DNA of 64,000 nt from Thuidium tamariscinum (taxonomy: Eukaryota > Streptophyta > Bryopsida > Hypnales > Thuidiaceae). This document shows, one piece after another, positions 12,583-24,639 of this stretch. Position numbers and translations under genes: made by a program. Under the pieces are notes generated by a model that saw only the letters and a program-made list of their open reading frames with translations, was not told the origin of the DNA and did not search any database. Location of the stretch: contig OX344757.2 in the NCBI GenBank assembly GCA_947034885.2, positions 6,572,001 through 6,636,000 on the forward strand, given 5' to 3'. Within the stretch, counting starts at the first letter, position 1; every line of letters starts with the position of its first letter.

Positions 12583-13239
12583 TCATCTAGCATCTTCAAT
12601 GGACACGATAAAATGGCCCCTACTACTATAATATATTGTTGAATTTTGATTAATAGGATTCTAATTTGAAAGTACTCTAAATTTGGGAATAATGAAATTC
12701 AAGATGACTGGTTTGCCTAGTTTTCATTGTTGTTGAATTTCAAATTTTTTTTGCTTAAAGACAAATGTAAGAAATAGAGAGAAAAATTTAATTTTTTAAT
12801 TTTTTGGGGACAAAGTATGAATTTGCTATGAATCTTTGAAATGTATTACCCAATTGGTGCTAGAGAGTCTTTAGACTATCCAAAACCAACAAAAAAAAGC
12901 ATCCATAATGATCATCTTACTACCTTAAATTTCTAAACACCTCCACTTTGAAGTTTTATATTTTCTTCTCTAAAATAGATCTCGGTTTTCAAAATTGATA
13001 TCATAGGTAAATCAACTTATCTAAAAACTTAAATTCAAAATTTTGCCTTAACTCAACAAATACAAATTCAAAACTTCTCATATAAATGCTTCCTTCAATA
13101 ATAAATCATCAAAAAGTGCACAACTTAGCACCTAAATGCATTGATTCCATACCTTAAAACCACCAAGAACCAAAAGAGAAACAATGGACCACTAATTAAC
13201 CCATAAAGCCATGAACAACATTTTTTGAGATTATAAATT
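12583..13239. other. Intergenic AT-rich DNA
   Basis: Nothing recognisable in this stretch. Confidence 0.45.
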
Positions 13240-14150
13240 TTTTGGGCAGCTCACTACGGATGGAGTTTTTATTTTTTTCTTTGAAATTTTGATACAATGT
13301 GTGCCCAAGGAGTAGCCTTAAGGCCCGACAATTTTCATAACTTTTGACTTCACAGTTAAAAAGTTATGGCAGGATATGTTGTTTTCTTTACTTGGCGGGC
13401 AGCCTGGGCAGCTGAAAAAACTTCTTCAAAAGTTTGTTTTTTTAAAAAGTGAAATTTCAAATTGGTTCTTTAGATTTATATAGATATGGGAAGATTTGAA
13501 TCAATCCATTCCGATCAATGAGTCAAAAGTTATGAAGATTTTGAGTTTGGAGTAGTTTGCGGCCAGTTACAGAATCTCTACAGTACAAAAAAAGTTTGAA
13601 ATTCTTCATTTAATTCAATTTTTCATATTTTTGGAAAAAAATAAAAACAGAAGGTGTAGATTGTTTATTACAACATTTTAACCATTGGGATTGAAAATTT
13701 TCAATTCCATGAATAAAATGTTCACAATTTAGTATTTTGGCTCATTTTTTACTTCTTTCTACTTACTTATTTTTTCCTACATGTTGTACAATTTCCAATG
13801 GTTTGAAATTTTTTGAGAATGTAGCCAACTTGCATTGAAAAATGAATTCAAAGAGTAACCACCATTTTGAATTTTTTTTCACACAAATGTGACCTTGTGA
13901 ACTGCAGCTGCCCGGATTTTTGCAGGGATAAAAAACAATTTTTGTCAATTCAAATGCTTATATCTTGCAATCTACACGGTGGAAATTTCTGAAATTTTTT
14001 CCACATGTTTACAAACCACCTTACTACAAAATCTAACGGTTACATGAGTAAAAATTGTGTTTTAAAAAAAAATTGCACTTGTATTAGAAATGGCAGTTTT
14101 GGAGCATTTTTGGTGAAAACATAGTCAAAAACCTTTAGGGGTTAATCTTC
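13240..14150 (+). repeat. Diverged dispersed repeat N, copy 1
   Basis: The words ACCATTGGGATT, TTCAATTC and a closing CTTTAGGGGTTAA recur in the same order at about 45700-46620 and, inside a CcdA intron, at about 57290-57900. Similarity is patchy, so this is an old repeat. No coding content was recognised. Confidence 0.4.
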
Positions 14151-14300
14151 ATCTTTTAATTAGTCAACCACAATCCTTAGAGGCTAGCGGCCATCTAATT
14201 GAAACGTGTCCTACCCCCAACAAGACTAGGAATCAACCAATTATCAACCAACTATTGAGAACAACTAAAAGACATGTTAAACGCCAACTAAAAGACATGT

Positions 14301-14350
14301 TAAAGGACATGTGTAGTATTGAGAAATTTCAATACTACACATGTTCTTTA
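14301..14350. repeat. Short hairpin, 22-bp arms
   Basis: Arms 14301-14322 and 14329-14350 are inverted repeats (core ACATGTGTAGTATTGA) around a 6-bp loop. Just upstream the word AACTAAAAGACATGTTAAA occurs twice in tandem (from about 14264). Confidence 0.8.
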
Positions 14351-15879
14351 GCATTTGAGGACCTATGTCATGACAAAGAGTAGTTTGAAGCTACATGTAC
14401 AAAGTTCTTACTACCTTTGAAATTTGGGAGTTATGCAACTAACAAATATAGAATGCAACTATCAAAAAAAGTCCATGATATAAAGAACAAAAATCTCATT
14501 ATCAAAGAAGTTTTAAGTCTATTGCCATCGTCCAAGAGGTCTGAAAAGAACTTTTTTTACTAAATTCAAAAGTTAAAATGCTACAATCTATGTATCTTAG
14601 TAGTCAAATTTTTTGGAATTGCTTTCCATTCATTCTGTTTAGTAGTCACTATTGGTCAATGTTTTCATTTTATTCTCACTCCCTAAAAAGCGGTTGTTCC
14701 TTGACAATTATACCTAAAATGTACCCCAGTCCTTTAGAAGTTAAAAACTTTTCTTGAAATTTTTATCAAAATTTTATCAAAATTGAATAGAACTTTGAAG
14801 GTCTACCATGATTGTTTAATAATGTTGATTGTATGAGCAAAACTTAATGTCCAAGTGACAACTAGTTAGAGCACTTGCACTTTGGTTTGTCATACATGAC
14901 CTACAAATAGAAGGTGCATAGAGCATGTGCACAAGTCTTAGTCAAAAAACAACCAACAGATCTTATGGTCATGCTCAATAAATTGAAGCCCACGGAATTT
15001 GTTTTATCATTGTTTTCATAATGTTGCTCCCCCTTGGCTAGGTTGTTCACCAATCATATAACAATATGAGATCATCCATGTTTGTTGCACAACTTCTTGA
15101 GAATAAATAGGAAATGCTTCTATATGAATATAAATGGAATCTATATTCATCTATGGATTGAGAGGGCCTTCAATTGTTGAATGGTTGGATTTCATTTTGA
15201 AGAGTCCATAGGGTTTATGACCATTGCCCAAGCAATGGCATGACACAAGAAAACTTGTGCATTTGGCAAGAGATATTAGGGGAAGTTATACCTTCTTCAC
15301 CTTGATTTTAGTTCTAGGAGAATGTAAACATTGGGGTAAACATGACACTTTCTTATTGTTTGGTGTGCATTGTTACTTGCAAAGCTCCAATTCTATGAAT
15401 ATTGAAAGTGTTATTTCTTTTCTTTGGAGGTGAAAAAATGAGCTTGAAGAAAAAAATATCAAATAATTTTTTTATTATATTCTTCCATTGTACTCAAGCA
15501 CTTAGGCACATGCAAGCAATAAGATCTCTTCATCTCTCTAATTGAGCCCCTGATTCCTACATCCAACTTTGCAATCTTAATTTTCATTCTAGATGCTCCA
15601 ATTAGCAAAAAGAAAGGGGGGGGGGATTAGGGGGGGCACATTTTTTTCACGTACAACAATTTCCTATTGGCTCCTCTTTTTCTCTCACCAACTTCTCATT
15701 GTTCAAGAAAATTTGTTTCTCGGACAAGGTATAATTGCACCTATTGAGGTCATGTTTGGCACACTCGTAAGGGTGATGTAGCTTTGGGTGAAAGTGCTCT
15801 CAATATCAACCCACACTAATTATTGAATCAAAAGCAATATATAGAATATCATAGAGGTATTTGAATTCAAGGAAGGAGG
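14351..15879. other. Intergenic DNA, no gene seen
   Basis: No supported gene. A G-rich run at about 15616-15636 is low-complexity. Short ORFs (15224-15433, 15593-15781) have no recognisable features. Confidence 0.45.
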
Positions 15880-16427
15880 TCTAAATTCTCTAGGGGCAGT
15901 AAGAATTGTTCATGTAGATTGTAGTGAAATGGATATAACATGGTCTTTAAATTGACCTTTAAAATCATAGAATGAATAAAAGAAATTATTGTTTACTACA
16001 AAAATCATTCTCTTTGCTTTTTCCATTTTTCTTTACAAGTTGCAAGTAAAGACCTAGGATATTAACCCTTTAAGGATCATGTCAATGACTAGTTGATGAC
16101 TTCAGCTGAAAATGACAAGTTTTCATTAATAGTTATTTTGACTACAGACTAATGAAAACATGTCATTTTCAACTAGATATTCATTAGAAGTCATCAACGT
16201 GGTCCTTAATGGGTTAAATAAGACATATGACACAACTCATTTGAAAATTCATAAGTAGTTCAATATTGCCTGGAAAAATATAAAACTACTTGTATTCCAT
16301 TCTACATCTACTTCTCTTTCTTTGAAAAATGAGCTAAAATTAATCTTATATATATATAAACACATGAAAAATGTGGACTGGCTCTTAGATGAGTGGCTTT
16401 GAGCCTCGTGCCTCAAATTTACTCTCT
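15880..16427 (+). repeat. Duplicated repeat J, copy 1
   Basis: Matches 24640-25017 in word order (GAATGAATAAAAGAAAT, AAGTTGCAAGT, GACACAACTCATTTG, AAAAATGAGCTAAAA). The distal part resembles the right half of the family A MITEs. Copy 1 carries an extra inserted hairpin element at 16063-16217. Confidence 0.6.
16063..16217. mobile_element. Small hairpin MITE (about 155 bp)
   Basis: The ends TTAACCCTTTAAGGATCA and TGGTCCTTAATGGGTTAA are inverted repeats, and inner arms (GATGACTTC, GAAAATGACA) also pair, so nearly the whole element folds back. It interrupts repeat J copy 1 and is absent at the matching place in J copy 2 (near 24800), which supports an insertion. Confidence 0.7.
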
Positions 16428-16429
16428 TA

Positions 16430-16760
16430 AGGTAGAAGGCTCTTAAATGAAGCGGGTTCTAAGATGGTGCCCTATCTTAAATGTAAAGTACTTGTACATG
16501 TTGCTTTTTCATAGCCTTCAGTAGTGTACTGATAGTGTACATTTTAGCTAGGGCACCATTTTAGATAGAGCCCTATGTCCTTTCAACTTCAAAATTTGAT
16601 AACTAATTAAAAAAAACTCATAAAAATATGAAACGACTTGGGTAAGATGTCAATTCTACTTGTCTTTCAAGGAAAATTTACTGAAAAATATTTCTAGAAG
16701 GTTTACCTCCCTGAAATTCTGTTTCATCTCTTAGATGGTCCATTATAGGACCTCTTACCT
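16430..16760 (+). mobile_element. Family A MITE, copy A1
   Basis: Begins AGGTAGAAGG and ends CCTCTTACCT, with TA on both sides (16428-16429, 16761-16762). Contains the family's diagnostic words ATGAAACGACTTGGG and CTTTCAAGGAAAA. Four other near-full-length copies lie in the window. No coding capacity. Confidence 0.85.
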
Positions 16761-16762
16761 TA

Positions 16763-17414
16763 GTTCCAATATGCAAATTTGGAAAGTAGTTTTTACTGCT
16801 GTAAGTTACCAGTACCTAATCATGACTCCATACACACAGCCCCACCCCCTCCCATTCCAGGATAAAAGTTAATTTCCACGTGGCAAGTACTGATTGGAAT
16901 CAAGCGTGTGTTCCTAGTGTGGGTGCGTAGGCCAGCGTGTGCAATACCGTACAGGAAGCCAACTCAGCTCTTTGGAGGTGTCCACGTCACTGTCTGGCTA
17001 CTGTTGCGCTTGCTTTACCCTGATACTGTTTGAGGGGAGCGTATGGGAATAAGGGCCACTTCTCATGGAGGCCCTGGAGGTCCAGGGGCCGGATGGCGAG
17101 CTGGAGGGGACCTGGACCTCCCGGGGCTTTCCCAAGCCACCCCAGACCTCCAGGGCCTGGAGGGAGTGCGCCTCCTCTCCCCTTTTCTCCCGGCTTTGTT
17201 GCTGGTTTACAGGGAAACACCAGGTAAAAACTCCACTCCAGCTAAAACTATGCGCAGTAAAGTCATGAAGATTCAACCTGGAAGACCGGCATGTTTGTCC
17301 TCAATCTTGATTTGGGGGGTCCAGGTCTGGGGTCCAGGGCCTCCAGCTCTGATTTTCAATCGCCCCGGGCCTGGAGTCTGGAGGGGGCCTGGAGGAATTG
17401 GGACAAAGTTATAA
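16763..17414. other. GC-rich island between two MITEs
   Basis: About 17020-17400 is strongly GC-rich in otherwise AT-rich DNA. It is dominated by CCTGGAGG / CCTCCAGG words in both orientations (such as CCTGGAGGTCCAGG), so it is full of short palindromes. The overlapping open frames on both strands are Gly/Pro-rich and look like a consequence of the composition, not a gene. Confidence 0.6.
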
Positions 17415-17416
17415 TA

Positions 17417-17689
17417 AGGTAGGTACACCCAAAAGTGCCACTTATTCATACTGAGCCTAGTTCCTGCTATTAATTAGTTCAAATTTTTATGTAGTCTTGT
17501 TGGCAAGTTAAAAGCATGTTCCAACACACCAAAGAACGCAAGATTTGGATACCGTATGCAAAAGTTATTAACAGAGAAAGTTTGTTCTGAAAGTGCCATC
17601 TACAGTCTGTGAACATGATTGATTTCAGAAATGTATGTGCACTGTAGATGGCGCTTTTAGGAACAAGGCGCTTTTGGGTGTACCCACCT
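17417..17689. mobile_element. Family B MITE, copy B1
   Basis: Terminal inverted repeats of 23 bp (AGGTAGGTACACCCAAAAG against AGGTGGGTACACCCAAAAG) with TA immediately outside each end (17415-17416, 17690-17691). A second inner inverted pair (GTGCCATCTACAGT / ACTGTAGATGGCGC) sits in the right half. A related partial copy is at 49643-49795. Confidence 0.85.
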
Positions 17690-17691
17690 TA

Positions 17692-19904
17692 GTTACAATT
17701 TGAAAACGTTGGGGAAAAAATCCAGTGAAAAAATCTATTTAAAAATTTGAAAATTAGAGAAAATAACTAGATGTCCTATTTCAAAATTAGATTTTAATTT
17801 GGGAATTAAGAGAAAAAAAGTCAATAAAACTCAAAAAGTTTCTCCAATTTTGAAGTTCAATAAATTTAGTCACTTTGCTAGCATATATCAATGTTAGCAG
17901 AGAGCTATTGGTTACTGTAGTTCATTGTTAGTAGGTGCCTTTGGGAAAATAATGTCAAGTTGGGGTATGAAAATGGGGATTCCAAACTAGATAAAAAAAT
18001 TCATAGGACCAACAATCAATGCGTGTGTAAAAATAAAAGGTGGATATATTGTTGTTGCTATTAAGAAATCGCTAAATTTTAACTACTTGTTATTTCAAAT
18101 CCAAGGCTAATATAATATTGGCAAGTTGTTAAGGGGGCTCAAGGGGGGCTCTCTCTTACATTTTGCATACACCTATAATAATGACCTATTTAATGAGGGG
18201 GCTATTTACCTTGAAACCTTCATGTATAAACCTTCATGTATAAACCTTCATGTACAAACATGTACAATACAAAAGAAGAAATCAAAGGCTAACAAAGGTT
18301 AACAAAAGCATCAATAATATATGCTAAAGCTTGACAAATACCAAAATAGCATCCAGTCTATTTGAAAAAACAAGTGTCTTCTACAACTAGCAAGACAACA
18401 CCAAAATCCAAATTCAAAAATGAGAACCTTACATCAAACACATCCAGTTTGGTACAAAGCAATTTTCAGAGACAAACTCTAAAAAGAATTTGAACCCAAA
18501 TCACTATGTTTTTCCTCCTTCACCTTCAATTTGCATTAGAAATTCAATCTAGTCATTGAATTCTCCACTTCGAATACCAAATTTCAAAGTATTTATTAAA
18601 TATACAATACATACTTTGAAGTAAAGTACTTTGTCCAAAGTATGTGTAGAATTTGATTATAAACCACCCCATTCATAATTTTTGAGCCTCCAAACTATAC
18701 TTCTTTCTTTCTAATATCCCTTTTTGTATACATGTTATTTTACATGTACTATTCACATAGTTTTGTGGTATTATACTAACCCTATGTTACATATAATCAA
18801 GTTTCACGCTTTCTAAGCCCCCCTGTAATACATGTAATTTATTTATAAATTTTACATAGAATGAATATATTAAATCCTATATTTTATCATGTTTTTTTTA
18901 TTATTCTTACGTTCTTTTAATGTCCCTCCCCCCCTCAAGTTCAGGTGAGCATATTCTTGGACAAGGCTACATACACTTTACGGTTAAATGTTGAGGGAGT
19001 CACAGTATTTGGACATGGTGAAGGTAGGTATTGCTCTAGGTTGTTTGTTGTGAACAATCCCCTCTCCATCATCCATGTCTACTTGTTGTAATAAAATTAG
19101 GAATTTACTTTCAAAACCAACATGTCTTTGAGAGAGGAGGATTGTAGATTTTACACATTTGAAGTTGAAGGAAAATAGTTGGTAAGAATTTGATAATAAA
19201 GGAAATGAATTGGGAGATTTTGATAATAAGAAGACATAAGCAATCTCCTTAGAATTAAAATTGATTTCCTCTACAAAGAAGAGGCAAATTAATAGGATAG
19301 GTCCAAAACTTATTAATTGTTAATGTATACTCTATTTTATCATCACATGCATTTCGATATTATCATACATATAATGGCACCTAAAATATTTAGTATATTA
19401 ATAAAAAAATACCTTAGCCAAATGAAAAATTAAGAGATTTTCATCAAAATTTGGACTTATTCACTTATTGTACAAACTAAACCCTATATTTAAAATAAGT
19501 TTTTAATATATCTCAAAATAGTATTTTTTTTCTAGATTTAGTCAAATTTAGTAGTGAAAAAAACTTGTAATTTTTTTTAAAATCCAAGATTCTCTAGTCA
19601 ATGGAATGAAAAATTCATTCTAGAATTTTGTAGTAAGAATTTCACTAATTTTTTATTGATTGAAATATTATTAAATAAATTGTGACTCCATATAATTATA
19701 GTTTTAATAATTGCTCCAAAAATCTTTACAGAATTGTGTAAATTTTGAAGTGCATATATAACATTTATATAAAAAATTATGATTTCTTAAAAAGTTTTTA
19801 GGAGTGAAGTATGAAAAATGTGTGAAGGATACTATTTCAATTAATAAAGTTCAGAATTAAAAAAAATTCTAACTAAAAACTTCCAAGAAGAATTTTTGAT
19901 ATCA
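17692..19904. other. AT-rich intergenic DNA
   Basis: No gene found. Around 18217-18260 the word AAACCTTCATGTAT repeats three times in tandem. The rest shows nothing recognisable. Confidence 0.5.
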
Positions 19905-20775
19905 TATCCTAATGTCAAATATATTAGGCCCTACACAAAGTAATCTAATTTTAGAAATATTTTATTTAGTATGTAAAATTTCCTTCTCTTCAAATTGTTT
20001 TTTTACCATGAATTTTTTTTACAAGATCATTTCCATTTTAATAACATATATTCAAAACTTCAAGTTCAAAAAACTTTCCCAAAAAAAGATATTTGAAATC
20101 TATCAACATGTGTAGTTGTGAAAAACAATTTCACTCATTTCCAACTTTGACACCCTCCTAAAGGCTAAAAAATTGGCTTCTTACAATGACAATTTTTTTA
20201 AAAGATCATTTCTATATTAATAACATATGTGCCAAACCTCAAGTTTTAAATGTTCTCCCAAAATTAAAAGATATTCAAAATCTACCAACATGTGTAGTTG
20301 TAAGAGTGATTTTAAACATCTGTGTCAAACTTTGATCCACAAAATGACACTATACTAAAGGTTGTATAAATCATTCCTACAACTACACATGTTGGTAAAT
20401 TTCAAATATCTTTTTTTGAGAAAGTTTTTTTAGCTTGAAGTTTAGAATATATGTTATTAACATTAAAATGATCTTGTAAAAAGAATTTCCTAGTAAGAAG
20501 CCAATTTTTTAGCCCTTGGGAAAGTGTCAAAGTTAATAGTAGTGAAATTGTCTCCTACAACAACTCATGTTGGTAGGTTTCAAATATCTTTGTTTGTGTG
20601 AATTTTTTGACCTTGAAGTTTGACACACATATTTATCAATATAGAGATGATTTCATGGCAAAATTTTCATGGGAAAAGATAAAAATTCAAATCCTTGGTA
20701 GGGTGTCAAAGTTGATAGCAATGAAATTTCTTTCCTTGTAAATTCAAAAAAGGCATTTTGATTGTTACCCTACTA
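19905..20775. mobile_element. Fold-back repeat element E, copy E1
   Basis: Monomers of about 170 bp are arranged head to tail in one orientation to about 20330, then continue in the opposite orientation. Each carries the order AAAAATTGGCTTCTTAC, ATAACATAT, CTTCAAGTT, AAAGATATT, CAACATGTGTAGTTGT, CAACTTTGACACCCT. The right edge resembles that of E2 (CATTTTGATTG, then CCCTACTATACA). The left edge is eroded. The central segment is in reverse orientation relative to E2. Confidence 0.75.
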
Positions 20776-21577
20776 TACATTCTTATAGTGTATATATTGA
20801 AGATGGCATGAATTGAATTTGGCCTCATTTGGCCATGTAGATCAAGAGATTATAATATTTTAGTGTTGAAAAAAGATGTTGAAATTTTCCCAAAAACACA
20901 TATGGAGGTCAAATTTAATTTATAAACCTATTCAAATGAAAAAAACTTTGATCTATAAAGTGCTTCAAATTGATCAGCATACAAACACATTGGTAAAAGA
21001 AAATGTCATTCAATTGTCTCATTGTTTTGCAAAATGGCTTTGAAATGTCAAAAAAAATTGCAAAAAACACTTCTAGGGCTAAACCTCCTTCTACTAAAAT
21101 GTTTCCCAATCACTAATAACTTTTTTGATTGATATGAGCTACATAAATCCAAAAAAATGATAGGAAATGGACACTATATGAAGAAGAAATAAGTTGCCAA
21201 AGTTCACTATAGTTTAAACATTCAAAATAACTTGGATTGCCATGAAAATTTGACCATAATAACTAGACATCTAGAAGAATATAACAAATTTTAAACAAAT
21301 TTTGTTGAAAATAAACATTAGATGAAGGAAATACAGGCCTCCAAAGTTGTAGGCATCAATTGCAGTTTTGTAAATTCAAATTGAACTTGTGAATTTCGAT
21401 TGGCTCTCAAAAAATCATTACATCTAGGATTGATTTGAAAATTTTACTACAAGAACTAAAAGAGAGAACACAAATTTTCCAATAAGTTTGATTGAATTTA
21501 GACAATAGATGCAAAAGTTATAGCACTTCAAATTAGACTTCTAAAGTGTGAGGTCACTTTTGGTCCCTTGGGGCATT
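20776..21577. other. Intergenic AT-rich DNA
   Basis: Nothing recognisable. The minus-strand ORF at 20915-21109 has no family features. Confidence 0.45.
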
Positions 21578-21800
21578 TAGGGGTTAAAAGACAGATTGGT
21601 GACCACAAAAATCATCCCTTTGGTTATTGTCTACTTCATTGATTTAAAAAAATGCAAAAGTATCTATTGGAAGTCAAACTACTATAGAAGGCCTCTCGTT
21701 TTTACAACAAAATCGCAAAGTTGAATGGTTGCACTTTTGTCCTTCTAGAAGAATTCTTTGTCATCCATTAGACTTTTTTTTTTGTTCACTTTGGCATCAA
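21578..21800 (+). repeat. Dispersed repeat O, copy 2
   Basis: Starts at TTTAGGGGTTAAAAG and shares long words with 3100-3300, including GTCCTTCTAGAAGAATTCTT. A further GGGTTAAAC word follows at about 21808. No coding content. Confidence 0.6.
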
Positions 21801-21830
21801 AGGGTTAAACATTGCTAGACTTTGATGTTT

Positions 21831-22880
21831 TCGTTTTCATTTAACATTTTCTATCCAAAAATATAGGTACATTGTAAATTTGACCTTCACATAACATTCA
21901 ATAGCATTGCTTGGCACTACCTTCTCTCAACAATGGAGGTGCCCGGGGAGATCACTCTTTATAATTTTAAGTATACACATGTGTGAACAAGATATTTAAC
22001 ATGGGGCTATTTACTTTCATTATAGTAATTAAGATGATTGTATTTTTACATATAAAGATACAAAGGGCATATTTTTAATATCCAATGATTTTTTATAAAT
22101 TCATTCATATTGTTTTTTTATTTGGGCTATCTTATATACAAAACTTACATGTCTAATTTTTTCATACCTATATACAATAGACACTATAAAATTAGTGTCA
22201 TACATGTACACTTTAAAAAATATATATGCACTACTTATATTGTACTACAATTTCAAATGACAAATAAAAGTGTGAAATTGCCATTAGTTTTAAATATTTC
22301 TAAATTCTATACTATGTATTCTAAACAACCTGATATGGTAAATAACAAACAACATCACAAAAACATTAAAAAAATTTGTATGGACCCTATTTGTAAAGGC
22401 TAATTTATTAATAAAAATTCCTACTAAATAATGTTTTTACATAGCCTAATTTATATATAATAGGATATGTAGCATTTCAAGGACCCTATAGTAGCCCTAC
22501 ATATTATATAAAATTTATCCCCTTGGAATTAAATGGACCCTATCTTTTAACTCACGTAGTTTTCTAAAAACCACAAGTAATCACCTTGGGGGAGGGTGTC
22601 GAATATTCACCCCACCCCCCAACAATGCTTCATCAATAACTAGTGAAGTAACTAAACATGTGGATGATGGAGAGGTTGTTGGCCATGGAATATGCCCAAA
22701 CCTCCATTGTAGAGAGAAGGCAGTGTCATAACATGCTTCTGAATGTTATGCAATTGTACCATAATTCTGCTATTTCTCTCAATCTCAGTGACTAATTCCA
22801 TTCCATTCCACATAAATTTAAGTGCTCATTTTTCCATCTAACAATTGATATTTTTTTAGCCATCTTTCATCCATGCAAGA
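21831..22880. other. AT-rich intergenic DNA
   Basis: No gene seen. The longest open frame (22110-22403) is compositionally like random AT-rich DNA. Confidence 0.45.
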
Positions 22881-23137
22881 CATTAAATCCTACCATCAAA
22901 GGTGGGCCCAACAAGGTAAATTTTGGATTCTCTAGGATAAATTTTTTTAAGAAAATCCTATTTTGTGTCACATCTAGGGGATATTTCAAAAGCCCCCGTA
23001 CTAATTTGGGGCCTTTGATTGCAAATATGAATTTACAATTTACAAAAAAATATATTTACAAAAAATAAAAAATTCCTATGTTTTTCCTTAAAGAAAGTCC
23101 ATCCAATTGGGCCTACTTTCAATGGTAGGATTCAATG
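22881..23137. mobile_element. Family F element, copy F1
   Basis: Terminal inverted repeats of about 31 bp (CATTAAATCCTACCATCAAA / TTTCAATGGTAGGATTCAATG), extending into GGGCCCAA / TTGGGCC. Interior matches F2 and F3 (TAATTTGGGGCCTTTGATTG). No ORF. Confidence 0.8.
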
Positions 23138-23215
23138 TTCTCCATTCATGAGCTCCTTGAATCTTTTATATTCAACAGGTCAAGGCTGCTTATAGGGAGG
23201 ATATCAACGATGGTA

Positions 23216-23662
23216 AGGTAGACATGTCTATTACCACCCTGACTTTTAATCTAGCTATATTGGGGCCAATTCCAAGAGGAAAACATACTTTTCAAAAGTA
23301 TATACATGTTTCACAAATCAAACCTACGTAGAATTATAATTTTCTCATCAAAACTATAATTTCTATGAATTTCTTAAGAAGTCAATCCTAAATTACAAAA
23401 CCACCTCTAGAGTAGGGTCATAAACAACTCATAAACATCCTATAACCACTTAATCAACATCTAGATATTCACTATTTAAGGAGTGACCTGTTACCTAATT
23501 TGTCATAAAATCCTTGATTTTGTCATAGAAACCTTGATTTTCTCATAGAATGAAGGGAATTCAAGGAGATTTTGGGTGGAAATGGGGCAAAATTAGAGTG
23601 CTAGAATGGATTGGTCTAATTGGTGGAATTGAATTGCAAATGGAAAATGGGTTGATACACCT
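23216..23662. mobile_element. Family C MITE, copy C2
   Basis: Begins AGGTAGACATG after TA (23214-23215) and ends GATACACCT before TA (23663-23664). The left part shares CTATTACCACCCTGA and TTGGGGCCAATTCCAAGA with C1. As at C1, a family F element lies less than 100 bp to the left. Confidence 0.65.
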
Positions 23663-23713
23663 TATATTCAAACCAAATACGTTATTCAATTTGCATTAGA
23701 TGTTTTTCAGCCC

Positions 23714-23955
23714 ATTAGAAGATTGTAAGTTCCCGACTATGGGAATGTTGTGGGGAATTGCCACATATGCGATTTGATGTGGCTGAGAGACTTTCTACAT
23801 CAGATAACAATATTAAATTTTTTTTAAATTAATTCTTTTTTGAAATTTTAAATAATTAAAAAGAATTATTAAAAAAATATTTAAAAAAATATTATTTTTT
23901 ATCTTTATTTTGACTATTCCTAATATTGGGAATGGGCTTGAAACAATCTTCTAAT
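23714..23955. mobile_element. Family G inverted-repeat element, copy G1
   Basis: Ends ATTAGAAGATTGT and ACAATCTTCTAAT are perfect 13-bp inverted repeats. The interior is very AT-rich, flanked by TGATGTGGC and TTCTACATCAGAT. An inverted, diverged copy is at about 61031-61294. Confidence 0.7.
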
Positions 23956-24639
23956 CCCTCAAAACTCATCTAATGATTTGATAACTTTTCAATCAGTTTT
24001 GTTCATCAATGGCAGTCAACAATGGTAGTTATTTGGTATTAAGATTTTTTAGGGGTAGTTTCACCATCACCAAGACCAAAACTTTATAAAGAAGGAGAAG
24101 TTTTAGATTGAAAAGACAAGCCAATAAGGTAAGTTTATCTAAGAGAAGCAAATTGGTAGCCAACCTATCACAAGCAAAAATATTTTAATGGAGTACATTT
24201 CAAATTTGGATATATACACAATTAGTACAATTTTACTTGTGATGGTTTGGATGGCATTTGATGTGTAGTAGGCAAAGTTACTTTAAGGAGTTGTTATTAA
24301 TGAAGAAGGTGTGACATCCCTTTTGATGTTGTTGTATGAATGAGAATGGACCCTAAAGAAGAGTATTTGCACATGCGGTAGAAAATGATGACTATAATTT
24401 TTTACTACGCACAATCTATGACTACATGCTTTAATATTGCACATCAATGCTCTCACCTACTTGTCGATGGTGACGACTTGAGAGCAAAGATGACCACTAA
24501 GGTGAATACAATGGCAACTAGGAAAAATTGAACATGCAAAGGGTGTTAGGTAGATAAATCATCTTCTTCATGTCTATAATTCACCTATGGGGGCAGATTG
24601 TGGCCATTCTTTGAAGATTGAGAACGGGGTGAAAAAGGT
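23956..24639. other. Intergenic DNA
   Basis: No supported gene or repeat boundary. Confidence 0.45.

Noticed and set aside
17043-17414. 123-codon Gly/Pro-rich open frame, overlapped by similar frames on both strands
   Set aside because: Open frames on both strands follow from the GC-rich palindromic composition. No domain, splice context or start environment supports coding.
19905-20775. Tandem monomers considered as a CRISPR array or centromeric satellite
   Set aside because: Repeat units are about 170 bp, diverged and orientation-switched, with no short identical repeats and unique spacers. The inverted plan with matching outer edges fits a fold-back element better.
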